From contig CM075775.1 of assembly GCA_037974665.1 (NCBI GenBank), positions 36,730,152 to 36,794,151 on the forward strand: a DNA stretch of 64,000 bases, in the 5' to 3' direction. Below are positions 1 through 12,347 of this stretch, piece after piece. How positions within the stretch are numbered: position 1 is the stretch's first letter; each line of letters opens with the position of its first letter. The position numbers were made by a program, and so were the translations under genes. The notes under the pieces were generated by a model, which had not been told where the DNA came from, made no database searches, and worked only from the letters and a program-made list of their open reading frames with translations. The DNA comes from Ehretia macrophylla. Its lineage: Eukaryota; Streptophyta; Magnoliopsida; Boraginales; Ehretiaceae.

Positions 1-1086
1 CCTCTACGTGAAGCAAAGTTGTCATGTCCAAGGTACCGTGGGATTCGATAATAGAAATGTGATGGATTAGGTTGTCGTCCTTTTCGTGGCTCACGACGTA
101 CGATCCAGGACGAAAAAATAGGGCAAAAGAAGAAAAGTGTAATGAAACTGATGAAAACATTCTGTTTTGGGCTTCAAAAACAGGCACAGCAGAGCAAGCT
201 TGCTGTCCCCGTCGCAGAGCTCTCGGAGTGCTTTCCAACGGTATGCTTTGCGCCGTGTAACTCCTGACGGATCAAAAGTTATGAGCACCGGAGCGACGGA
301 GACCTGGTCCCAAGCCCCACGCCCTTGGTTTACGGGCCCAGCCTCTACGTGAAGCGAAGTTGTCTTGCCCATGGGGCCTTGGGAATCAGTAATAAAAATG
401 TGATGGATTAGGTTGTCATCCTTTTCGCAACTCACGACGTACGATGCGGGATGAAAATACAGTGCAACAGAAGAAATATGTACCAAAACTGATGAAAACG
501 TTCGATTTTGGACTCCAAAAACAGGCGCAGCCGAATAGGCTTGCTACCCCAGTCGTAGAGCTCTCGGAGTGCTTACCAACGGTATGCTGTGCACCCATAA
601 CTCCTTATGGATCAAAAGTTATGGGCACAGGAGCGACGGATACCTGGTCCCACGCCCTACGCCCTCGGTATGTGGGCCCAGCCGCTACATGAAGTGAAGT
701 TGTCTTGGCCAAGATGCCGGGGGATTCAAAAATATAAATGTGATAGAATAGGATGTCGTCCTTTTTGCGGCTCACAACGTACGATCCGGGAAGAAAAAAT
801 AGCGCAAAAGTAGAAAAATGTCCCGAAACTGATGAAAACGTTCAATTTTGGGCTTCAAAAACAGGCGCAGCCGAGCAGGTTAACTACCCCCGACGTAGAG
901 CTCTCGGAGAGCTTTCCTACGGTATGCTGTGCGCCGCGTAACTCCTTATGGAACAAAAGTTATGGGCACTGGAGAGACGGAGACCTGGCCCCAAGCCCCA
1001 CGCCCTACGCCCTCGGTTTGCAGGCCCAGCTTCTACGTGAATTGAAGTGTCTTGCCCAAGGTTTCGTGGGATTTAGTAATAGAAAT

Positions 1087-4000
1087 GTGAGGGATTAGGT
1101 TGTCGCCCTTTTCGCAGCTCACGAAATACGATCCGGGACGAAAAAATAGCGCAAAAGAAGAAAAGTGTCCTGAAACAGATGAAAATGTTCGATTTTAGGT
1201 TCCGAAAACAGACGCAGCCGAGCATGCTTGTTACCCCCGCTGTAGAGCTCTCGGAGAGTTCTCCAACGGTATGTTGTGTGCCGCGTAACTCCTTACGGAT
1301 CAAAAGTTATGGGCACTAGAGCGACGGAGACCTGGTCCCAAGCCCCACGCCCACGTTACACGGGCCCAGCCTCTATGTGTAGCAAAGTTGTCTTGCCCAA
1401 GGAAACGTGGGATTCGGTAATAGAAATGTGATGGATTAGGTTTTCGTCCATTTCGCGGCTCACGACTTACCATATGGGACGAAAAAACAAGGCAAAAGAA
1501 GAAAAGTGTCCCAAAACTGATAAAAACGTTCAATTTTGTGCTCCGAAAATAGATGCAGTAGAACAGGCTAGCTGCCCCCGTCTTAGAGCTGTTAGAGAGT
1601 TTTCCAACGGTATGTTGTGCGTCGCGTAACTCCTTACGGATCAAAACTTATGGGCACCGGAGCGACGGAGAACTGGTCCCAAGCCCCACGCCCTCGGTTT
1701 GCGGGCCCAGCCTCTACGGGAAGCGAGGTTGTCTTGCCTAAGGTGCAGTGGGATTCGGTAAATAGAAATGTGATGGATTAGGTTTTCGTGCTTTTCGCGG
1801 CTCACGATGTACGATCCGGGATGAAAAAATAGCACAAAAAAAGAAAAGTGTACCAAAACTTATTAAAACATTCGATTTTGGGTTCCACAAATAGGCGCGG
1901 CCGAGCAGGCTTGCTACACCCATCGTAGAGCTCTTGGAGAGCTTTCGAACGGTAAGTTGTGCGCCGCGTAACTCCTTACGGATCAAAAGTTATGGGTACC
2001 GGAGCGATAGAGACCTAATCCCAAGCCCTACGCCCTCGGTTTGCGGGCCTGGCCTCTACGTGAGGCGAAGTTGTCTTGCCCAAGGTGTCGGGGGATTCGG
2101 TAATAGAAATGTGATGGATTAGGTTGTCGTCCTTTTCGCGGCTCACGATGTACGATTTGGGATGAAAAAACTGTGCAAAAGAAGAAAAGTATCCCAAAAC
2201 TAATGAAAACGTTTGATTTGGGGATTCAAAAATAGGCGCAGCCGAGCAAGCTTGCTACCCCGGTCGTAGAGCTCTCGAAGTGCTTTCAAACGGTATGTTG
2301 TGCGCCGTGTAACTCCTGACGAATCAAAAGTTATGGGCACCGGAGCGACGGAGACCTGGTCCCAAGCCCTACGCCCTCGGTTTGCGGGCCCAGCCTTTAC
2401 GTGAGGCGAAGTTGTCTTGCCCATGGTGCCATGGGATTTGGTAATAGAAATGTGATGGATTAGGTTGTCGTTCGTTTCGTGGCTCAAGACGTACAATCCA
2501 GTACGAAAAAACTACTTAAAAAAAGAAAAGTGTCTAGAATTTGATGAAAACGTTCGATTTTGGGCTCCGAAAATAGGCGCAGCCGAGCAGGCCTGCTGCC
2601 CCCGTCGTAGAGCTCTTGGAGAGCTTTCCAACGGTATGTTGTGCGCCGAGTAACTCTTTACGAATCAAAAGTTATGGGCACCGGAGCGACGCAAACCTGG
2701 TCCCAAGCCCCACACCCTCGATTTGTGGGCCCAGCCTCTACAGGAAGCGAAGTTGTCTTGCCTAAGGTGCAGTGGGATTCGGTAAATAGAAATGTGATGG
2801 ATTAGGTTTTCGTCCTTTTTGCGGCTCACGATGTACGATCCGGGATGAAAAAATAGCGCAAAAGAAGAAAAGTGACCCGAAACTGATTAAAACGTTTGAT
2901 TTTGGGCTCCAAAAATAGGAACAGCCTTGAAGGCTTGCTGCCCCTATCGTAGAGCTCTCGGAGAGCTTTCGAACGGTAAGTTGTGCGCCGCGTAACCCCT
3001 TACGGATCAAAAGTTATGGGCACCGAAGCGACGGAGACTTGTTCCCAAGCCCTACGCCCTCGGCTTTCGGACCCGGCCTCTACGTGAAGCAAAGTTGTCT
3101 TGCCCAAGGTGCCTAGGAATTTGGTAATTGAAATGTGATGGATTAGGTTGTCATCATTTTCGCGACTCACAACGTACGATCCGGGACGAAAAAATAGTAC
3201 AAAACAAGAAAAGTGTCCCGAAACTGATGAAAATATTTGATTTTGGGCTCCAAAAATAGGTGCAGCTGAACAGGCTAGCTGGCCACGTCGTAGAGCTCTC
3301 GAAGTGCTTACCAACGGTATGCTGTGCAGCGCGTAACTCCTTACGGATCAAAAGTTATGGGCACCAGAGCGACGGAGACCTGGTCCCAAGCCCCACGCCC
3401 TCGGTTTGCAGGCCCAGCCTCTAGATGAAACGTAGTTGTCTTGCCCAAGATATCGTGGGATTCGGTAATAGAAATGTCATGGATTAGGTTGTAGGCCTTT
3501 TCGCGGCTCGCGACGTACGATCCGGGATGGAAAAATAAGGCAAAAGAAGAAAAGTGTCCCAAAATGTTCTATTTTGGGTTCCGAAACAGGCGCAGCAAAG
3601 CAGGCTTACTGCCTCCGATGTAGAGCACTCGGAGAGCTTTCGAACGGTTTGCTGTGTGCCGCATAACTCCTTACGGATCAAAAGTTATAGGCACCGGAGC
3701 GACGAAGACCTGGTCCCAAGCCCCACGCCCTCGGTTTGCAGGCCCAGCCTCTACGTGAAGCGAAGTTGTCTTGCCCAAGGTACCATGGGATTCAGTAATA
3801 GAAATGTGATGGATTAGGGTGTCGTCCTTTTCGCGGCTCACGACGTACTATCCGAGATGGAAAAACAGCGCAAAAGAAGAAAAGTGTCCCAAAATTGATG
3901 GAAATGTTCAATTTTGGGCTCCGAAAATAGGCGCAGCCAAACAGCCTTGCTGCCCCAGTCGTAGAGCTCTTGGAGTGCTTTCCAACAGTATGCTGTGCAC

Positions 4001-4828
4001 CGTGTAACTCCTTACGGAGCAAAAGTTATGGGCACCGGAGCGACGGAGACCTGGTGCCAAGCCCTACGCCCTCAGTTTGCGGGCCCAGCCTCTAGGTTAA
4101 GCGAAGTTGTCTTGCCCAAGGTGCCATGGGATTCAGTAAAAGAAATGTGATGGATTAGGTTGTCGTCCTTTTCGCGGCTCACGACGTACGATCAGAGACA
4201 GAAAAATAGCAAAAAAGAAGAAATGTGTCCCAAAACTAATGAAAATGTTCAATTTTGTGCTCCGAAAATAGACGCAGCTGAAAAAGCTTGTTGCCCCTGT
4301 CGTAGAGCTTTCGGAGAGCTTTCCAACGGTATGATGTGCGCTGCGTAACTCCTTAAGGATCAAAAGTTATGGGTATCGGAGCGACGGAGACCTGGTCCGA
4401 CGCCCCACGCCCTCGGTTTAAAGGCCCAGCCTCTACGTGAAGCAAAGTTGTCTTGCCCAAGGTACCGTTAGATTCGGTAATAGATATTTGATGGATTAGG
4501 TTGTCGGCCTCTTTACGGCTCACGACATTCAATCCGAGATGAAAAAATAGCGCAAAAGAAGAAAAGTGTCCCGAAACTGATGAAAACGTTCAATTTTGGG
4601 CTTCGAAAACAGGTGCAGCTGAGCAAGTTAGCTGCCTCCGTCGTAGAGCTCTCGGAGAGATTTCCTACGGTATGCTGTGCGCCGCGTAACTCCTTACGGA
4701 TCAAAAGTTTTGGGCACCGGATTGACGGAGACCTGGTCCCAAGCCCCATACCCTCGGTTTATGGCCCCAGCTTCTACGTGAAGTGAAGTTGTCTTGCCCA
4801 AGGTTTTGTGGGATTTAGTAATAGAAAT
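1087..4828. repeat. 11-monomer higher-order repeat unit (3742 bp)
   Basis: A variant monomer with GTGAGGGATTAGGTTGTCGC and CAGCTCACGAAATACG occurs at about 1087 and again at about 4829, 3742 bp apart (11 x 340). The following variant monomers (the TTTTCGTCCATTTC type at 1441, the TGCAGTGGGATTCGG types near 1748 and 2770) reappear after the solo LTR at 12429, 12727 and 13757. Their offset of about 10,987 bp becomes 3742 once the 7245-bp insertion is subtracted. The unit boundaries are arbitrary; what is seen is the recurrence of the same order of variants. Confidence 0.7.
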
Positions 4829-5102
4829 GTGAGGGATTAGGTTGTCGCCCTTTTCGCAGCTCACGAAATACGATCTGGGACGGAAAAATAGCGCAAAAGA
4901 AGAAAAGTGTCCTGAAATTGATGAAAACGTTCGATTTTGGGTTTCGAAAACAGGTGCAGCCGATTAGGCTTGTTACCCCCACTGTAGAGCTCTCGGAGAG
5001 TTCTCCAACGGTATGCTGTTCTCCGCGTAACTTCTTACGGATCAAAAGTTATGAGCACCAGAGCGACGAAGACCTGGTCCCAAGCCCCACGCCCACGTTT
5101 CA

Positions 5103-5107
5103 CGGGC
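5103..5107. repeat. Target-site duplication CGGGC, left of the outer solo LTR
   Basis: CGGGC here and CGGGC at 12348-12352 flank an insertion with TG...CA ends. These are bases 1-5 of the satellite monomer, and removing the insertion plus one copy restores the monomer phase exactly. Confidence 0.93.
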
Positions 5108-5969
5108 TGTAACGCCCCAACCTAGCCTATAAAGGTTAGACTAAGGTGTGATCTAAACATTCAAGTCATGTCTCGTACTTAGTTGTTGATGAAAGTTTAA
5201 CGCTTAACGTTTATCCTAGACTCCACAATTTTTCCGGAAAACCGGCAGCATAACGGCTGTAATTGGGCTCTTTAGTTTTACCTAGTTCTCTAAACGCCTC
5301 AAATTTCATTTCCAACTAAGATTACTATTTACAATCAATTGAGACGCCTACTAGTTATCTCGATGTCTCGTTTGATTAATAACCTAGCATGATACTATGT
5401 CTCGTTTGTTTGTGAATCCTCGTTACAAAAGTACCTGTTGATCTTAGCTTAACAATGGGTACCTGCTTAAGATTGGATAGGTTCATTTTGCTTAGTCCTT
5501 ACCTGATACTTCATAATCCTATGATAGATACTAACCAGTAACGATAGCAAAACGACCATAGTAGTGTCTGTCTAGTTATTATCAGTACAAGCCAAAATTA
5601 GACCCCAAATTACAACGGGGTCTTTTACATTACAAACATCAAGCAACATGAAAAGAAATAGTCTTCAAGCAGCATAGTGTTCACAATGGCCATAATCAAG
5701 CAAAGCACATAGGACATGCAATCATTCCAATGAATCATCGTTAGGCACGTCGTCCTCGGGTACCTGTTCTTGATCTTCTTCACCTGAGATGATAAAAGAG
5801 GGTGAGTCCTTATGAACTCAGCGAGGGGGAACGAGAAATAGGTTTTGAAACTCATTTTCCAGTTCAACTTTTGAAAACCCTTTTTGCAAGCATGAATATA
5901 TCACAAGTAAGTACATAACATGATATAAAAGTATTTCCTCCCTGAGGTCCTCTAGGAACCAAGCGAGAG

Positions 5970-5977
5970 TACTTATA
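5970..5977 (-). promoter_or_regulatory. TATA-like box in the outer solo LTR
   Basis: TATAAGTA on the minus strand. The same octamer sits at the same LTR position in all four LARD-family LTRs of the window, about 0.85-0.9 kb before the LTR end. It is a candidate core promoter; no transcription start can be shown from sequence. Confidence 0.35.
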
Positions 5978-6186
5978 CACATAGTGAAAAGGATACGGTG
6001 AGCTTTTGCTCTCAGTTCATGTTAGTATTAGTTGTTGCGGCCGACTTCAAATCATCCCCTTATCACGCCAAACAGGTGTACTCCGGATGTACCCCGAAAT
6101 TCTACGACCCAACTCTCTGAGGAAGTGTAGCCCCCAAGCGAGAGAGGAAATTGGACAATAGTAGTTACGGTTGCACCGGCAAGCCC

Positions 6187-6191
6187 AATGC
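6187..6191. repeat. Target-site duplication AATGC, left of the nested solo LTR
   Basis: AATGC at 6187-6191 and 9869-9873 flank the nested LTR. Joining the outer LTR across one copy gives a sequence collinear with the intact family LTR (reverse complement of a CGGGCGACATCGGGCTTGCC-like segment). Confidence 0.92.
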
Positions 6192-6219
6192 TATGAGGCC
6201 CGACCCCAAATAACGTGTG

Positions 6220-6540
6220 TTACCTCGATTTACGTGCCTTAGACCTAGAATTATATGACTGATCTTGGATTGCGTGCCCTGTCTTGGTTTTCGTGCATGC
6301 TTCGTCATACGTGTTCTGACCTTGACATACGTGAGAGACTTTGATTTGCGTGCGATACCTCGTTTCGTGTGCCCTGACCTAGATTTGCGTGGCTTGACCT
6401 AGATTTGCGTGCCTTGACCTAGGTTTAAGAATTGTGTTCGTTTTGTGTGCCATGCATTGAATTACGTGCATTCATCTCGTAGTTCATGTCCTACCTCGTA
6501 GTGCATGCCCTAGACCTAGGAAAGCGTGCCCTCACACTAA
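6220..6540 (+). repeat. Degenerate short tandem array with an ACGTG/GCGTG core, LTR start
   Basis: A unit of about 20 bp resembling ATTTGCGTGCCTTGACCTAG is repeated with decay; two near-perfect adjacent copies lie around 6383-6422. The same tract opens the other family LTRs (about 19120-19590 and 35990-36460) and appears reversed at about 12120-12340. It lies where the U3 enhancer region of an LTR is expected. Confidence 0.7.
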
Positions 6541-7020
6541 TCAAGAAAGCATCTTGCACGAAGCACTAGGTCATTTATTAATCCTACAAAATCCACTAAC
6601 TATTATTAAATTACTAATTCAACCCACAAGAAGACAAATCTCACAAAAAGCTAGACATTCCTTATTCTTTTTGCATTTCAACACACAATTTAATAATGCT
6701 CAAAGGATGACAAAAATTCAGACCTTGATGCACAATGGGTCGGCCAAAACCCAAGTCATTGAGCAAAGTTTGAACAAAATTATTTTAATCTAGCATGCTC
6801 AAGACAAAGTCTTCACATTGTCATACCTTTTGCTTGCACCAAAGCCACATTTTGCTAACAACCAAGCCACCCATCTCGGCCACATCACCCTTGTCCACCA
6901 ACAATTCAAATAACACTCAAAAGACAACACAAAATCTGAATTTTTGCTGCCCAAGGCCGACATTTGCATCTATTCCTTCAAGCATTTCATTTTTTCACTT
7001 CATTCTCTCATTCTCCTCAC

Positions 7021-7066
7021 ATTTCTCTCTCTCCCTCTCATTCTTCTCTCTCTCTCTCTCTCTCGG
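7021..7066 (+). repeat. CT-rich tract with (TC)n microsatellite
   Basis: Runs of TCTC, ending in an uninterrupted TC dinucleotide run of about 20 bp just before CGGCC. The corresponding region of the full-length element (about 20070-20130) is also pyrimidine-rich without the pure dinucleotide run, so the microsatellite expanded in this copy. Plant core promoters often carry pyrimidine patches, but no promoter role is shown here. Confidence 0.8.
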
Positions 7067-7594
7067 CCTTGGCTGATTTTCTTCCCTTCATAGCTCATCT
7101 TCATCACAACATAGTTAATCAAGACAAGCAACAAGCAAGAAGACTCGATCAAGCTAGCTAAGATGCAAGAATCACACATGCATGCTCTTTGAGTCACCAT
7201 TTCGGCCTTGGTGAGTTTACTAGCTTCCATTTCTTTTCTTCTTGTTCTAACCACATGCATGTACTAAGAACTTGGCCACTAAGCTTGGAAAAATAGAGAA
7301 AAATCGGGTGGTGTCTTGGCTAAGCAAGGAAGAAGAAGAAAATTGTGCTTCATCAAGTTTTGTGCATCTTCTTGTTGATTTGCTAAGGTGAGGGCTAAAA
7401 CCTTCTGAAAATCCTTCAAAAATCCACATGCATGCTCTTAAATGTATGTCTTTGCTTCTGTACTTGAGTTATATGTGTGGTCATAAGCTTTTACAACCAT
7501 GCATGGCAAGATTTTGGCTTGAAGTTGATGATAGATGAAATCGGCTTTGTTGACAGCTCTCTGACTTGTTGTTGCGAGGTGAGTTTGGCTAGTC

Positions 7595-8010
7595 AAATGA
7601 TGTTGAAAATGCTTGAAAATTGGTAGGGAACTATTTTTGCCAGTTTTGAACATTTGTTTCAGAAATATGCCAAAGCTAATTTTGACTCTAAGATCCTCAA
7701 AATGGCAAATCATTAAAATGTGTCCAAATCTTGAAGTCTGGAAAAATGAAGCAGGTTTTGGCAGATGCACTGACCTTGTGGAACGAACCCGTTTTGACTT
7801 AGTAAATGATGTCCAAAATGCATGAAATTTGGTGTGCTACTATATTTTTCAGTTATGGACATTTTTTTCAGAAATGGACTAAGGCTAAATCTGATCCTAA
7901 GGACCTCAAAAACGACAATTATTGAAATGTGTGCAAATCTGGACAGTTTTGTGCAATCCCACTGTTTTGGCTATAACTATTGATCTCGAACTCCAAATGA
8001 TGCAAGGTTT
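7595..8010 (+). repeat. Two diverged tandem copies of about 209 bp inside the LTR
   Basis: AAATGATGT starts a copy at about 7595 and another at about 7804. Both continue through similar text (GAAAAT/GAAATTTGGT, then CAG-AAATGG/CAGAAATATG, then CTAAG...CCTCAAAA). The pair is present in every family LTR (for example from about 20651 and 20861), so the duplication predates the spread of the family. Confidence 0.65.
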
Positions 8011-8975
8011 GTTTCTGATTTTAGTTCACTTCTTAAGCTTTAATTTTACATATTATTTACTGGAATTTGAGATTGTTTGATTGACTCAATGATTGTGGGA
8101 AAACAGCCCATTGCAGTGAGGGTTTCACTTAGTTATATGCTTAGAAATTTGTTGTAACTTCCCTTGTGGTATTAATTGCTTTGGATTGTGGCATTGGGAT
8201 GTTGTGTGGACTGTTTTGAGTACTTGGGGATGTTTGGATTAATTGATGCTTGGTTTGAGATTGATTTTGAGTTGACTTGGGGCTTAATTGCACGGGTAAG
8301 CACGAAAAGGAAACCCTAGTGACTAGGCGAACTTGCTAAGTGTTGATCCTTCGAATATTGAGTGTAATTATATGTTTAGTAGGCTGCCCGTAGTTGCCTT
8401 ATAGCCTTAAATGTGATATTGATTTGTTGCATGTTGACAAATAGGCCTTTCTTGCATCCGAACCACGTAGATTGTTGTTGCATGTTGAATAACCTTATTA
8501 TTTGATTACGTGGACGTTGAAATGAGTTATATGACGTGATTTACGTGCGTTACATGGCTGCCCGTTTAATGTTCATATAACTCCATTTGCCTTTCAAGTG
8601 AAATTACTTATCTTATCGTGCCTCGCTTGTTTACTTGTCAATGTGCAATCTTATGACTGTCCGGAGGCAACCTACTTTGTTGTCCTCCTAATGTGATATA
8701 TTAAATGCCATAAATGTGCATTGCATATAAGGTTGCAACCTTTCATTCTGGCATGGTAGCGTTCACGCACACCGGGCGACATCGGGCTTGCCGGTGCAAC
8801 CATGACTACCATGGTCCAATTCCCTCTCTCGCTTGGGGGCTGGACTTCCTCGGAGAGTTGGGTCGTAGGATTTCAGGGTACATCCGGAGTACACCCACTT
8901 GGCGTGTTAAGGGGATGATTTGAAGTCGGCCGCAACAATTGAGAGCAAAAGCTCACCGTATCCTTTTTTTATATG

Positions 8976-8983
8976 TATAAGTA
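8976..8983 (+). promoter_or_regulatory. TATA-like box in the nested solo LTR
   Basis: TATAAGTA followed by CTCTCGCTTGG, at the same LTR position as in the other three family LTRs. Candidate core promoter only. Confidence 0.35.
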
Positions 8984-9868
8984 CTCTCGCTTGGTTCCTA
9001 GAGGACCTCGGGGAGGAAAGACTGGTAATTGTGTTCTTTTACTTTACATTACCTTATGTACTTACTTGTGACATATTCATACTTGCAAAAAGGATTTTTC
9101 ATAAGTTGAACCGGAAAAATGAGTTTCAAAACTTATTTCTCGTTCCCCCTCGCTGAGTTCATAAGGACTCACCCTCTTTTTTGTCACAGGTACAGTAGAT
9201 TTAGAACAAGTACCCGAAGTAAATGTGCTTGTTGATGATTCCTTGGAGTGACTACGTGCTTTTGTGCTTTGCCTGAAAGTGGTTGCTAAATGAATATTGT
9301 GTTTGATTGCAAACTGTTCATTTTATTGATGTAAATGACCCCGTTGTAATTTGGGTCTAATTTTGGCTTGTACTGATTGTAGCCGGACGAACTCTTTATT
9401 TGGTTGTTTACTTTCGTCATTTAATTAGTAGTTATCGTAGGCGTTTGAACCGCTAGGTGAAGAAGTAAATAATGTAACTCTACTTAATCTCACCTAGTGA
9501 TCATGCACAAGCTAAAGGATAATAGGTACTTGCATGATAGGAAATTGATAAATAAACATGACATAGTTATCATGTTAGGCTTATTAACCAAACGAGACTT
9601 TCAAGATAAACTAGTAGGCAAATCGGTTGGTGACAAAATAGGAGTCCTTAATGGAATTGGATTAATGATTGGAATAATTGAGGCGTTTAGAAATTAGGTC
9701 AAACTAAGGAGTCAATTACAATCGTTATGCTGCCGGTTTCCAGAAAATTTTGGAGTTCTAGGCTAACGTTAAGTGTTAAACCTTAATGAACGATTAAGTA
9801 CGTGAAATGATATGAACGTTTAGATCACACCCTAGTCTAACCTCTATAGGTCGGGTTGGGGCGTGACA

Positions 9869-9873
9869 AATGC
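9869..9873. repeat. Target-site duplication AATGC, right of the nested solo LTR
   Basis: Second copy of the duplication at 6187-6191. Outer LTR sequence resumes with CGCCCGGTGTG, exactly where it stopped. Confidence 0.92.
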
Positions 9874-12347
9874 CGCCCGGTGTGTGTGAACGCTACCACG
9901 CCAAAATGAAAGGTTGCAACCTTGTATGCAATGCACATTTATGACATGTAATATATCACATTAGAAGGACAACAAAGTAGGTTGCCTCCGAGCAGTCATA
10001 AGATTGCATATTGACAAGTAAACAAGCGAGGCACGATATAACAAGTAATTTCACTTGAAAGGCACATGGAGTTATATGAACATTAAACGAGCAGCCATAT
10101 AACGCATGTAAATCAAGTCATATAACTCATTTCGAAGTTCACATAATCAAATAATAAGATTATTCAACATGCAACGACATCTACATGGGTCCGGGTGCAA
10201 GAAAGGCCTACTTGTCAACATGTAATCATCAAAATCACATTTTGGGCTACAAGGGCAACTACAGGCAGCCTACTAAACATATAATTAAACACGATATTCA
10301 TAGGATCAACACTTAGTGAATTTATCTAGTCATTAGGGTTTCAATTCGTGCTTACCCGTGCGATTAAGCCCCAAGTCATCTCAAAATCAAACTCAAGCCA
10401 TGCGTCGATTAATTCAAACACCCTCAAGTATTCAAAACAGTTCACACAACATCCCAATGCCACAATCCCAAGCATTTAATACAACGAGAGAAGATACAAT
10501 AATTTTTCTAAGCATATCACTAAGTGAAACCCTCACTGCAATGGACTGTTTTCTCACAATCATTAATACAAGCAAACAATATCCAATTCCAATGAATAAG
10601 ATTTCAAATTAAATCTTAAGAAGTGAACTACATTCAGAAACAAACCTCGCATCATTTGGAGTTCGGGTTCAATAGTTATAGCCAAAACAGTGAGACTGCA
10701 CAAAACTGTCCAGATTTGCACACATTTCAATAATTGTCCTTTTTGAGGGACTTAGGGTCAGATTTAGCCTTAGTCCATTTCTGACAAAAATGTCCAGAAC
10801 TGAAAAATCTAGCAGCACACCAAATATAATGCATTTTTAATGTCATTTACTAAGTCAAAACTGGTTCGTTCTACAAGGTCAGTGAATCTGCCAAAACCTG
10901 CTTCATTTTTCCAGACTTTCTAGATTTTGACATATTTTAATAATTTTCCATTTTTAGGACCTTAGAGTCAAAATTAGCTTTGGCCTATTTCTGTGAAAAA
11001 TGTTTAGAACTGGCAACACTAGTTACCTACCAATTTTTACACATTTTCAACATGATTTACCTAGCCAAAATCACATCGCACCAACAAGGCAGAAAACTGT
11101 CCCATACACGATTTCATCCAACATCATATTTTAGCCAAATATCTTGCCATGCATGTTTATAAAAGCTCATGAACACACATATATCTCAAGTACAGAAGCA
11201 AATATAGACATTTAAGGGCATGCATGTAGGTTTTTGAAAGATTTTCAAGAAGTTTTAGCCCTCACCTTAGCAAAACAACAAGAAGATGCACAAGACTCTA
11301 GGTGAAGCACAAAGTTGACCTTTTTCCTTGCTTAGCCGAGACACCACCCGATTTTTCTCAAATTTCCTAGCTTAGTAACCAAGTTCTTAGTAGGTGCATG
11401 TGGTTAGAACAAGAAGAAAAGAAATGGAAGCTAGCAAACTCACCTAAGCTGAAATGGAGATTCAAAGAGCTTGCATGTGTGTTTCTTGCAACCTAGCTTG
11501 CTTAGTCGAGCTCCCTAGCTTCTTGCATGCCTTGATGAACCATGGAGTGATGAAGATAAGCTAAGGAGTGTAGAAACTCAGCCAAGGTCTAGAGAGAGAG
11601 AGAAGGATGAGAGCGAGAGAGAAGAATGAGAGGAAATGAGAGAAATGAAAGAAAAATAAAAGCTTTTGCAAGGTTTGAAGCATATGTCGGCCTTGAGCTT
11701 TGCAAATTCAGATTTGTGTCTTCAAGAAGCATGGTTTTGGAATTACCTAGCATGGCAAGAGAATGGGTCGAGAATATGGGTGCATTGGGTAGGGTTTTGG
11801 GTTATTTTTTTATGCATTTGTGTCATAGAATTGTCATAGAATGTTTGGGTTCAATTTGAATTGTGCAAGCAATCACAAAAGCACACAAGGTGGTCGGCCA
11901 AGGCATTGCAAAAATCTGAATTTTTGTCATGTTTTGAGCATTATTTAATTGTGTGTTTGGAAAGTGCAAAAAAATAAGGAATAAAGAATAAGGAATGTCT
12001 AGTTTTTTGTGAGATTTTATCTTCTAGTGGGTTGAATTAGTAATTTAATATTAGTTAGTGGGATTTGTAGGATTAATTAATGACCTAGTGCTTCGTGCAA
12101 GATGCTTTCTTGATTAGTGTGAGGGCTCACTTTCCTAGGTTTAGGGCACGCATTACGAGGTAGGGCACGAACTACGAGACGAATGCATGTTTTCCAAGTA
12201 AATGCACGCAATCCTAAATGAATGCACATAATTTAATGCAAGGCACACAAAACGAAACACAATTCTTAAACCTAGGTCAAAGCACGCAAATATAGGTTAG
12301 GGCACACGAAATGAGGTATCGCACACAAATCGAGGTCGGGCCTCACA

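Larger units (their letters stand above)
1..5107. repeat. 341-bp satellite array A (about 15 monomers)
   Basis: This is a head-to-tail array, all monomers in one orientation. The landmark GGATTAGGTTGTCGTCC recurs near 64, 405, 1091, 1432, 2115, 3140, 3480, 4153 and 4836, a spacing of 340-343 bp. A monomer taken to begin at CGGGCCCAGCCTCTACGTG counts to about 341 bp. Conserved blocks in order are GTTGTCTTGCCCAAGG, GGTAATAGAAATGTGATGG, CGGCTCACGACGTACGATC, GCAAAAGAAGAAAAGTG, GTAGAGCTCTCGGAGAGC and GGATCAAAAGTTATGGGC. Monomers differ by many point changes, often CG to TG or CA. The many 60-114 codon ORFs here are shadows of the repeat: 341 is not a multiple of three, so every frame closes within about one monomer. 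I see no host gene. The array ends at 5107 only because an LTR is inserted there. Confidence 0.97.
6192..9868 (+). mobile_element. Nested solo LTR of the same LARD family, 3677 bp
   Basis: It begins TATGAGGCCCGACCCC (the terminal TG has become TA) and ends GGTTGGGGCGTGACA, with an AATGC duplication on both sides. It is homologous along its length to the LTRs at 19097-23123 and 35968-39991 but about 350 bp shorter. Roughly half of the difference is a 183-bp internal duplication that this copy lacks. In order it carries an ACGTG-rich tract (about 6220-6540), a CT-rich tract with a dinucleotide run (7020-7066), a diverged tandem pair of about 209 bp (starting near 7595 and 7804), a block shared with the Tekay LTR (about 8855-8902) and a TATA-like octamer. 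No internal domain follows it, so it is a solo LTR, inserted in opposite orientation to its host LTR. Confidence 0.9.
5108..12347 (-). mobile_element. Outer solo LTR of the LARD family, split by a nested LTR
   Basis: Read on the minus strand it begins TGTGAGGCCCGACC at 12347 and ends GGTTGGGGCGTTACA at 5108, the same termini as the full-length element at 19097-39991. It consists of 5108-6191 and 9874-12347, about 3.56 kb once the nested LTR is removed. No internal domain, PBS or second LTR of the same orientation is present, and 5-bp duplications CGGGC flank it, so it is a solo LTR left by LTR-LTR recombination after a complete insertion. Recognisable LTR segments in reverse complement include the ACGTG-rich start (about 12120-12340), a GA-rich tract near 11590-11640 (the CT-rich patch in sense), a diverged tandem duplication near 10700-11060 and the cytosine-rich block near 6067-6120. 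It is coding-free: the small ORFs are not shared with any recognised protein. Confidence 0.9.

Noticed and set aside
6795..7076. A 93-codon ORF in the nested solo LTR ending in a Ser/Leu run.
   Set aside because: The C-terminal part is translated microsatellite, and the other family LTRs do not keep the frame.
5108..12347. One full-length element with LTRs in 5108-6191 and 9874-12347.
   Set aside because: These two parts are not copies of each other. They are the 3' and 5' portions of one minus-strand LTR, joined exactly across the AATGC duplication of the nested LTR.
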